From an uncultured Flavobacteriaceae bacterium (GTDB lineage Bacteria; Bacteroidota; Bacteroidia; Flavobacteriales; Flavobacteriaceae), in the NCBI GenBank assembly GCA_947311745.1, contig CAMZLT010000124.1, forward strand, positions 1 to 5,509: a stretch of 5,509 nucleotides of DNA. The letters run 5' to 3'. Below the pieces are notes generated by a model. That model searched no databases. It was not told the origin of the DNA and was given only the letters and a program-made list of their open reading frames with translations. The position numbers were made by a program, and so were the translations under genes. Of this stretch, positions 1 through 5,257 are shown piece after piece. The stretch's first letter is position 1; every line of letters starts with the position of its first letter.

Positions 1-254
1 CTTTTGGTAAAAATAAGTCTGTCAAAATTATAAGTTTTTTGATAACAAAAGTAACATTAATCCCCAACTTTTATAGCTGACCCGAGAATTTTAGCTTTGA
101 TAAATCCATTCAAAACAAATTAAACGCAAAGATACTATTTAACAAAAACGATAAAACAACTAAAGAATTATTGCAGAAATATTTACCAACCATTACAACA
201 AAAGAAAAAATTATAGCAAATAATTAGGTAAACAATAAAAAACTTTAATCTCAT
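1..254. other. Gap without a convincing gene, left edge
   Basis: This 254-base stretch follows the 3' end of the minus-strand lipoprotein gene. It holds one recognisable element, a Bacteroidota-type promoter on the minus strand (listed separately), and then about 120 bases of possible leader running off the left edge. I see no GC-rich hairpin with a T tract after the lipoprotein stop, so transcription may continue through. On the minus strand a 12-codon frame (109-71, MDLSKLKFSGQL) begins shortly after the predicted transcription start; it could be a leader peptide or chance. On the plus strand, positions 81-230 are open for 49 codons, but with no good start and a TGA just before, so I do not call a gene. 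Confidence 0.5.
127..159 (-). promoter_or_regulatory. Predicted Bacteroidota promoter firing toward the left edge
   Basis: Read on the minus strand, positions 134-127 are TATCTTTG, an exact match to the Bacteroidota -7 consensus TAnnTTTG. A TTG at 159-157 lies 22 bases upstream and can serve as the -33 element, at the long end of the usual spacing. Transcription would start near 119-123 and read left, out of the window, into an unseen gene. The -7 box is convincing; the -33 is only a 3-base match. Confidence 0.55.
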
Positions 255-1301
255 TTACTTCTTATTTTCTCTATAATTCTTTTCGATAAATAATTCCATA
301 TCTACCAAAGTTGTGTGTAAATAATATCTAAATTCTATATCGTTTCCAAACTTTTTCCGTCCTCGCTCGTAAAGACCAAAAGAGCCATCGATATTTTGTC
401 TATATAACAAACGCCTGTACGATTGTTTAAACGAAGGCGCTTCGGTTTTACCAATAAGTACCAAACAAGTTAATAGTTCACCAACCAAATCATCGTCATT
501 TTTAAGTTCAAATTTCTGAATTATTTTTGGTAAAATTTCGGCTAAATAGTCTAAATCGGATTTTGAAAATCTATTTTGTGTAGTTTTATTTCCATAATCA
601 TAGGCTGCAAAAATAAAATGTGTTAAAATATAGCTTTGCGTTCTATCGTAAAATTCTAATGGCTTTTGATAAGCGATAGGTCCTTTAAGTTTTTTTGCAT
701 ATTTTAATTCGATTGGTTTTTTGAGTTTAAAGAAATTATAATATTTTTCAAAAACTGCTCTTTGCCATTCACCACGAACTTTCATATGTGCATCCATACG
801 CTTTTTAATTTTATCAAATTCCTTTTTATAAGCAGAAATATCAAAATTCAATTCTTTTAAAAGCCACATAATTCTCATATACGACATACTATTTTTCTTA
901 AATAATTTATCGCTTACCTCTGCCATATTATGAAAAGCGGGCTCTTGTATTTTATCGTATAATGGCTTTACTTTTGCTATAATTTCTTGTTTTTCTGCTT
1001 CAGAAGTACTTGCTTTTTTTAACTTTAAAAACAAACCAAGATATTCAGCCAAATGTTTTTTATCAGGCAATCCCTTTTTGCGAATATAATCCAAATCAAA
1101 TTTTAAAGTATAGGCATATTTTTTTGTTCGTTTTAAGGCTTTTTTATAGGTGTTTGAATTTCCTACTTTTTGTTTGAGGTTTCTACTTTTTGAAGTAGTA
1201 ACCGTTTTATTGGAATTCTTTTTTACAATTTTCTTTTTTTTTGGTTCGGAAATGCAGCTAGAAAATGCTAGAATTGCTAAAAAATATATAATTTTATTCA
1301 T
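255..1301 (-). CDS. Uncharacterised lipoprotein with alpha-toroid-like C-terminal region
   Basis: This 348-aa protein begins with a short lipoprotein signal peptide: hydrophobic residues 4-13, then FSSC with the lipidated Cys at 16. It is therefore expected to be a membrane-anchored envelope protein. After the Cys comes a strongly basic, low-complexity stretch (about residues 21-62, Lys, Ser, Thr, Asn), probably a flexible tether. Residues about 65-345 look mostly alpha-helical. Two motifs stand out: LTHFIFAAYDYG at 226-237 and QNIDGSFG at 302-309, followed by a YLHTTLVD stretch near 327-334. A Q-x-x-DG-x-x-G motif plus helical repeats recalls alpha/alpha-toroid proteins, and the pair of motifs reminds me of proteins grouped as DUF6895; this is from memory and unproven. 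It starts 12 bp after the permease stop on the same strand, so the two are probably cotranscribed. No enzymatic function can be assigned. Confidence 0.85.
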   Translation of the reverse strand: MNKIIYFLAILAFSSCISEPKKKKIVKKNSNKTVTTSKSRNLKQKVGNSNTYKKALKRTKKYAYTLKFDLDYIRKKGLPDKKHLAEYLGLFLKLKKASTSEAEKQEIIAKVKPLYDKIQEPAFHNMAEVSDKLFKKNSMSYMRIMWLLKELNFDISAYKKEFDKIKKRMDAHMKVRGEWQRAVFEKYYNFFKLKKPIELKYAKKLKGPIAYQKPLEFYDRTQSYILTHFIFAAYDYGNKTTQNRFSKSDLDYLAEILPKIIQKFELKNDDDLVGELLTCLVLIGKTEAPSFKQSYRRLLYRQNIDGSFGLYERGRKKFGNDIEFRYYLHTTLVDMELFIEKNYRENKK

Positions 1302-1313
1302 AATATCTAAAAT

Positions 1314-2561
1314 TTAATCAAATTTAATTGCTTTTACAGGATTTATTTTACTCACTAAATAAGTCGGAACGATTAACATAATAACACACAGAATTAAAGT
1401 CCCTAGATTTAACAGTACTATTTGCGAAAAGGAAATATAATACGGAACATTAGATACGTAATAATTATCAGAATCTAATTGTATAAAACCAAAGTATTTC
1501 TCAATAAAAATAAGTCCTAATCCGATAAGATTTCCGTAAAACAAACCTTTTAGAATAATATAAGTTGCGTTGTATAAAAAAATTTTCCGAATACTTTTAT
1601 TATTGTTTCCTAAGGCTTTTAAAATTCCTATCATTTGTGTTCTCTCTAAAATTAACACTAATAAAGCAGTTATCATATTAATACCTGCTATAATAATCAT
1701 TATAACAATAATTAGCGTAATATTTACATCAAACATGCTAATCCACTCAAACAAATCTCTAAATTTTTGTGTAACTGTTGTAGTGTTTAAACTCGGATCA
1801 ATTTCGTCGTAAATAGCGTTTGAAACGAAATTTAATTCCTCAAAATTATTTAAATTTATTTCCAAACCACCAATTTGATTCGTTTTCCATTTATTTAATC
1901 GCTGAATAACGCTTAAATTACCAATAACATAATGCGAATCGTACTCTTTAATACCTGTTTTATAAATTCCTGAAATGATAAAACTTCGCGGTTTTGCTTT
2001 ACTAGTAGAAGCTGTCTTTTTTGTTTCGTCTAAAAACCACATTACTACTTTATCATTTACTTTAAAGTGCATTTTTTTAGCGATGTTTTCGGAAATGAGT
2101 ATGGTTTTACTTTGCTTTGCATGTAAAGAAATAGTATCACCTTTAATGATATATTCTTTAAATAAAGACCAATCGAAATTTTTAGAAACCCCTTTATACA
2201 CAACCATTTCAAAGTCTGTTTCTGTACGAATCATTCCGTTTTTAGTAGCAAAAGATTGTATGTTTTTTACACCTGAAATACGTTTTATTTGCTGTTTTAA
2301 TAAAGTATCAAAAACAATTGGATTTTGAGAATTTTCTGCATTACTTTGATTGAATTTTGATACTAATATATGACCATTTAAACTGGAAATTTTATCTCGA
2401 ATCTTATACTTTAAACCTAAGCCTGTTGCAACAGAAATAAGCATTACTATCATACCCAAAGTAATTGCTACAATTGCAATTTTTATTATTGGCGAAGAAA
2501 TACTATCTTTATCTTTTTTATTAGTAAGGATTCGCTTTGCTATAAATAATTCGTAATTCAA
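1314..2561 (-). CDS. FtsX/LolC-LolE family ABC transporter permease
   Basis: This 415-aa inner-membrane protein has the standard four-helix layout of the LolC/LolE/MacB-type permeases: TM1 at about 24-48, a large periplasmic domain at about 50-275, then TM2 (280-305), TM3 (330-353) and TM4 (379-403). The cytoplasmic stretch ERTQMIGILKALG (306-318) after TM2 is the typical FtsX coupling segment that contacts the ATPase, and the C-terminus ends INPVKAIKFD, as is usual. Family members extract lipoproteins from the inner membrane or export other substrates with a separate ATPase, which is not in this window. The start is TTG at 2561, directly after a TAA; I accept it because the N-terminus MNYELFIAKRIL matches the usual beginning of these proteins, and the next in-frame Met would remove most of TM1. 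Length is normal for LolC/E. Whether it is a true Lol component is uncertain, since flanking genes give no ATPase. Confidence 0.92.
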   Translation of the reverse strand: MNYELFIAKRILTNKKDKDSISSPIIKIAIVAITLGMIVMLISVATGLGLKYKIRDKISSLNGHILVSKFNQSNAENSQNPIVFDTLLKQQIKRISGVKNIQSFATKNGMIRTETDFEMVVYKGVSKNFDWSLFKEYIIKGDTISLHAKQSKTILISENIAKKMHFKVNDKVVMWFLDETKKTASTSKAKPRSFIISGIYKTGIKEYDSHYVIGNLSVIQRLNKWKTNQIGGLEINLNNFEELNFVSNAIYDEIDPSLNTTTVTQKFRDLFEWISMFDVNITLIIVIMIIIAGINMITALLVLILERTQMIGILKALGNNNKSIRKIFLYNATYIILKGLFYGNLIGLGLIFIEKYFGFIQLDSDNYYVSNVPYYISFSQIVLLNLGTLILCVIMLIVPTYLVSKINPVKAIKFD

Positions 2562-2568
2562 TTAAAAA

Positions 2569-3828
2569 ATGTTAAAAAAATTCAAGTTCAAAGATACAAT
2601 TTTATTAGTACTAATTCTATGCTTGTTTAATTTATCGTGTAAGAAAAAAAAAATAATTCCGAAAGAAAAAATTTTTTTTTCTAATAATATTGTCGTCGGT
2701 GCGGATCGGTTTCGTAAATATATTTCGCTAGTAAAAGATAAAAAAATTGCCGTAGTTGCAAATCAGACTTCTATTGTAAAATCAAATACTGCTTTTATTA
2801 AAAATGGAGAAGAAATCTTTAGTTTTATAAATATACATCTTGTAGATTTTCTGCTTTCTAGAAAAATTAAAGTCCAAAAAGTTTTTGCTCCAGAGCACGG
2901 TTTTAGAGGAAAAGCAGATGCAGGAGAACATGTTAAAAACGGAATTGACAGTAAAACCAAATTACCTATTATTTCGTTATACGGAAAAAACAAAAAACCA
3001 ACTTCAGAGCAATTAAAAGGAATAGAAACTATTATTTTTGACATTCAAGATGTTGGTGTTCGGTTTTACACTTACATTTCTACTTTACATTATATCATGG
3101 AAGCATGTGCGGAAAACAATATTTCTCTAATTGTATTAGACAGACCAAATCCGAATGCTCACTACATTGATGGACCAGTTTTAGAAAAAGAAAATAGTTC
3201 TTTTGTTGGTATGCATAATGTTCCTGTTGTTTACGGAATGACTATTGGTGAATATGCAAAAATGATTAATGGCGAAAATTGGTTGACAAATAACTTAAAA
3301 TGTAATTTAACAGTTATTTCTTTGCAGAATTACACACATCAAATAAAATATGATTTACCAATAAAGCCTTCGCCAAATTTACCAAATGCAAAGGCAATAA
3401 ATTTATATCCATCTCTTGCATTTTTTGAAGGTACGAATATTAGTTGTGGTAGAGGAACGGAAAAACAATTTCAAGTATTTGGTTCGCCATTTTTACCAAA
3501 AGAAAAATACGCATTTACATTTACTCCAAAACCAAATTTTGGTTCAAAGCATCCCAAACACAATGGTAAGATTTGCTTTGGAGAAAACCTAACAAACGAA
3601 TCGTATTTAAACCAATTAAATCTGAGTTATTTAATATATACGTATGAGAATAGTAATGATAAAGATAAAAAAACTTTTTTTAATAGCTTTTTTACGAAAT
3701 TAGCAGGAACAAAAAAGTTACAAAAACAAATTGAAAGCGGTTTATCCGAAACAGAAATACGAAGTACTTGGCAAAAAAAAATAGATACCTTTAAAGAAAT
3801 TCGTAAAAAATACTTGCTTTATAAATAG
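2569..3828 (+). CDS. namZ: NamZ-type exo-beta-N-acetylmuramidase (DUF1343, GH171), lipoprotein
   Basis: This 419-aa protein belongs to the former DUF1343 family, now known as NamZ: it releases N-acetylmuramic acid from the non-reducing end of peptidoglycan fragments, feeding cell-wall sugar recycling. Residues 9-23 are hydrophobic and lead to NLSC, with the lipidated Cys at 24, so it should be anchored in the envelope. Family motifs appear in order: VVANQTS (62-68), FAPEHGFRG (106-114, with Glu109 a likely active-site acid), DIQDVGVRFYTY (158-169), DRPNP (191-195), PSPNLPN (267-273) and GTNISCGRGTEKQF (288-301). Length is typical and the frame is intact. The ATG at 2569 gives a complete signal peptide. 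It is divergent from the permease, with 7 bp between starts. The family assignment is firm; the exact substrate is inferred from characterised relatives in Bacillus and Tannerella. Confidence 0.93.
   Translation: MLKKFKFKDTILLVLILCLFNLSCKKKKIIPKEKIFFSNNIVVGADRFRKYISLVKDKKIAVVANQTSIVKSNTAFIKNGEEIFSFINIHLVDFLLSRKIKVQKVFAPEHGFRGKADAGEHVKNGIDSKTKLPIISLYGKNKKPTSEQLKGIETIIFDIQDVGVRFYTYISTLHYIMEACAENNISLIVLDRPNPNAHYIDGPVLEKENSSFVGMHNVPVVYGMTIGEYAKMINGENWLTNNLKCNLTVISLQNYTHQIKYDLPIKPSPNLPNAKAINLYPSLAFFEGTNISCGRGTEKQFQVFGSPFLPKEKYAFTFTPKPNFGSKHPKHNGKICFGENLTNESYLNQLNLSYLIYTYENSNDKDKKTFFNSFFTKLAGTKKLQKQIESGLSETEIRSTWQKKIDTFKEIRKKYLLYK
2589..2596 (-). promoter_or_regulatory. Predicted -7 element for the permease-lipoprotein operon
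   Basis: On the minus strand these bases read TATCTTTG, an exact TAnnTTTG box. It lies inside codons 7-10 of the divergent namZ gene. It would give a start near 2582-2585 and a leader of only about 20 bases before the TTG start at 2561. No TTG is found at the expected -33 distance (the sequence there reads TTAG), so activator help or weak promoter strength is possible. Confidence 0.5.
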
Positions 3829-3943
3829 CCTTAGTAATTGATGATTTCTATAATATTAAAAATATACGTTGATAAATTAACAAATTGTTACATTACTACA
3901 TTAACAAATCGCTACATTAACTAATTGTTACATTAATATTTCA
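3829..3943. other. Convergent intergenic gap, no gene, no classic terminator
   Basis: The namZ gene (plus) and the V4R-like gene (minus) end facing each other across 115 bases. I see no open frame of interest and no GC-rich hairpin followed by a T tract for either gene. The right two-thirds is occupied by the short repeat cluster listed separately, which contains a perfect AT-rich dyad that may contribute to ending transcription. Confidence 0.6.
3876..3931. repeat. Three copies of a 16-bp AT-rich repeat
   Basis: Copies lie at 3876-3891 (ATTAACAAATTGTTAC), 3900-3915 (ATTAACAAATCGCTAC) and 3916-3931 (ATTAACTAATTGTTAC). The first two are separated by the 8-mer ATTACTAC; the last two are directly adjacent. 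A partial ATTAA follows at 3932, and ATTAA recurs at 3943 into the stop codon of the V4R-like gene. Copy 1 contains a perfect dyad, TAACAA-A-TTGTTA (3878-3890); copies 2 and 3 break it. Similar ATTA/CAAATT-type repeats are common between genes in flavobacteria, so this may be one instance of a genome-wide element. Confidence 0.75.
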
Positions 3944-4483
3944 TTAACCACGAGGAATATAATCAAACTGGCAGCGATTATTTTCCACATCACGTCTAAC
4001 CCATTTAATACCACGAATATCTTTTAGTACACGCATAAAACCTTCGATAAAACCCCAACCAGTCCAGCAAACAGCATGTTCTATTGGTTGTAAATCATTA
4101 CGTTGTAGAATACTATAAAAAACACAATTACAAATAAAGGCTTGGTTATCTTCTTTTAAAATTTTTTGTGCGAAGCCTAAATCATTTAGTGTTTTTTCTA
4201 AAATCTCTTCATATTCATGTCTTTCATTATTTTTCATAATTGCTAAAGCTAACTCTCTACCAACCTGGCGTAAAATAGCAAATGAAGCTTTTTTACTTAA
4301 TAAATTAGTAGTAGATTCTGCAAAAGCATATACAATATTCTTTCCTTTAGCACCTTCTGAAACATCGATACGACTCAATACAATATTTACAGCTTTTTCT
4401 CCAATAACATCCTTCATTAAGCCGATTAAAGTGTCAATGACCTCTTTGGTAATTTCACCTTTAATTTTAGTGTTTGATTCCAT
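3944..4483 (-). CDS. V4R-like small-molecule-binding domain protein (tentative)
   Basis: This 179-aa protein has no signal peptide or membrane segment and should be cytoplasmic. The N-terminal 110 residues look helical and are charged. The C-terminal third has the shape of a V4R (4-vinyl reductase, Bet3/NO-binding-like) domain: ICNCVFYSILQ at 117-127, AVCWTGWGFIEGFMRVL at 137-153, then IRGIKWVRRDVENNRCQFDY at 156-175. The pattern of Cys, then Cys-x(4)-GF-x-EG, then a final Cys-x-F matches my memory of V4R proteins. Four Cys (118, 120, 139, 171) could bind a metal or cofactor. Known relatives range from bacteriochlorophyll-synthesis accessory proteins to ligand-sensing domains fused to regulators; here the domain stands alone, without DNA-binding or kinase partners. 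It lies downstream of the rpmH terminator, so it probably has its own promoter. The substrate or ligand cannot be predicted. An ATC-hydrolase-like family is an alternative. Confidence 0.8.
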   Translation of the reverse strand: MESNTKIKGEITKEVIDTLIGLMKDVIGEKAVNIVLSRIDVSEGAKGKNIVYAFAESTTNLLSKKASFAILRQVGRELALAIMKNNERHEYEEILEKTLNDLGFAQKILKEDNQAFICNCVFYSILQRNDLQPIEHAVCWTGWGFIEGFMRVLKDIRGIKWVRRDVENNRCQFDYIPRG

Positions 4484-4505
4484 AATTTACACTTTTAAAT
4501 CTTTT

Positions 4506-4538
4506 GCAAGATATGAAAAATAACAAAAAAGAGTGCAA
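4506..4538 (-). promoter_or_regulatory. Possible weak promoter for the V4R-like gene
   Basis: On the minus strand 4513-4506 reads TATCTTGC, one T short of TATCTTTG, with TTG at 4538-4536, 22 bases upstream. The -33 part lies inside the rpmH terminator stem. A start near 4500 would leave a leader of about 15 bases before the ATG at 4483. It is the only candidate in the 40 bases between the terminator and the gene, which is the main argument for it. Confidence 0.3.
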
Positions 4539-4556
4539 AAATTGCACTCTTTTTTT
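4525..4556 (-). terminator. Rho-independent terminator after rpmH (symmetrical)
   Basis: The sequence AAAAAAGAGTGCAA (4525-4538), a 3-base AAA loop, and TTGCACTCTTTTTT (4542-4555) forms a perfect 14-bp stem whose core is GAGTGCAA/TTGCACTC. Read on the minus strand the stem is followed by a run of T from the AAAAAA at 4525-4530, so it should end rpmH transcripts about 30 bases after the stop codon. The T run at 4550-4556 makes it work equally on the plus strand, although no plus-strand gene reads into it here. Confidence 0.88.
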
Positions 4557-4584
4557 AATAATTCAAAATTTGAGGGAATTCTAA

Positions 4585-4743
4585 TTATTTTTTATGTCTA
4601 GTTTCTGATGAAACACTAATCTTTTTTCTTCCTTTTGCACGTCTTCTAGCTAACACCTTTCTACCAGTTGCACTCGCCATTCTTTCTCTAAATCCGTGTT
4701 TGTTTCTTCTTTTTCTGTTCGATGGTTGATACGTTCTTTTCAT
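4585..4743 (-). CDS. rpmH: 50S ribosomal protein L34
   Basis: This short gene encodes 52 residues beginning MKRTYQPSNRKRRNKHGFRE and ending SSETRHKK. The KRT-Y/F-QPS opening, the HGFRERMAS segment (16-24), GRKVLARRRAKGRKK (27-41) and the very high Arg/Lys content are diagnostic of L34, a small protein of the large ribosomal subunit that binds 23S rRNA. The length is typical of Bacteroidota. The ATG at 4743 gives exactly the conserved N-terminus. It has its own promoter upstream and a strong terminator downstream, so it is probably a single-gene unit. The rnpA gene (RNase P protein), which follows rpmH in many bacteria, is not next to it here. Confidence 0.97.
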   Translation of the reverse strand: MKRTYQPSNRKRRNKHGFRERMASATGRKVLARRRAKGRKKISVSSETRHKK

Positions 4744-4798
4744 TCTATAATATCTTTAATTGGTTCTAAAACCTTTAGGTCTTTTGTGAAAATTTTTG

Positions 4799-4828
4799 CA
4801 AATATACAATTACTTTTCTTTTTCGCAA
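4799..4828 (-). promoter_or_regulatory. rpmH promoter
   Basis: On the minus strand 4806-4799 reads TATATTTG, an exact TAnnTTTG -7 box, and TTG at 4828-4826 sits 19 bases upstream as the -33 element, the preferred spacing in Bacteroidota. Transcription should start near 4790-4795, giving a leader of about 50 bases before rpmH. The leader (4744-4793) contains short inverted repeats such as ACCTAAAGGT and GGTTTTAGAACC, too weak to call a regulatory structure. The promoter lies in the gap after the RidA gene, where I see no terminator. Confidence 0.75.
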
Positions 4829-4846
4829 GGTTTACAAAAAATATTT

Positions 4847-5257
4847 TTACTTTTTTTTATGTGCGATAATTTTCATTTCAATCAAGAGGTTAGGATGTGG
4901 TAATTGGTGTACTGCTACAGTTGTTCGAGTAGGTCCGTTGTAATCAAAAAAATCAGCATACACTTGGTTATATCCCTCAAAATCTTTCATGTCTACCAAA
5001 AAAGTTGTAACATCTACAATGTCATTTAAAGTTAAATTTTCAGTTTCTAAAATTGATGCAATATTTTCAATTACTGCTTTTGTTTGTTTTTTAATATCTA
5101 AAATGTGATTCCCTTCCAAATCAATATCTGCTCCAACGTGTGTGTTATCTTGCCTTCTAGAGCTTGTGCCAGAAACAAACATAAAGTCTCCTACTTGTTT
5201 AATATGAGGATATCTACCTAATGGTTTTGCTTTTCCTTTTATAATTTTTGCTTGCAT
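4847..5257 (-). CDS. amnD: RidA-family protein, probable 2-aminomuconate deaminase
   Basis: This 136-aa cytoplasmic protein has the complete RidA/YjgF/UK114 fold length, normally forming trimers with active sites between subunits. The signature GPTRTTVAVHQLPHP (108-122) carries Arg111, the position of the catalytic Arg of RidA, and Glu127 in LLIEMKIIA matches the conserved late Glu. The N-terminal GRYPHIKQVGDFMFVSGTSSRR (14-35) and the QTKAVIENI segment (58-66) are features I associate with the 2-aminomuconate deaminase branch (AmnD/NbaF) rather than with general imine-hydrolysing RidA. That enzyme turns 2-aminomuconate into 4-oxalocrotonate plus ammonia in tryptophan/3-hydroxyanthranilate breakdown. 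The neighbouring ACMSD-like gene ends exactly one base before this ATG, with no gap, which supports the pathway role and suggests translational coupling. A general RidA function remains the alternative. Confidence 0.9.
   Translation of the reverse strand: MQAKIIKGKAKPLGRYPHIKQVGDFMFVSGTSSRRQDNTHVGADIDLEGNHILDIKKQTKAVIENIASILETENLTLNDIVDVTTFLVDMKDFEGYNQVYADFFDYNGPTRTTVAVHQLPHPNLLIEMKIIAHKKK

Noticed and set aside
60..110. SAM-II-like riboswitch in the left leader
   Set aside because: Only a GCTAAAA string matches; the upstream P1 stem and loop required by that class cannot be formed between the predicted transcript start and this string.
3..230. Plus-strand open stretch, possibly the tail of a broken gene
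   Set aside because: The frame has a TGA at 78-80, no ATG, a Lys/Asn-rich composition expected of A-rich noncoding DNA, and no recognisable motif. It also overlaps a good minus-strand promoter.
1570..2328. Two plus-strand open frames inside the permease gene
   Set aside because: They are antisense to a well-supported gene and mirror its membrane and periplasmic codons; no family motif or promoter supports them.
2763..3044. Minus-strand open frame inside namZ
   Set aside because: It is antisense to the conserved EHGFRG and DIQDVG motif region of namZ, so its openness follows from the codon use of that gene.
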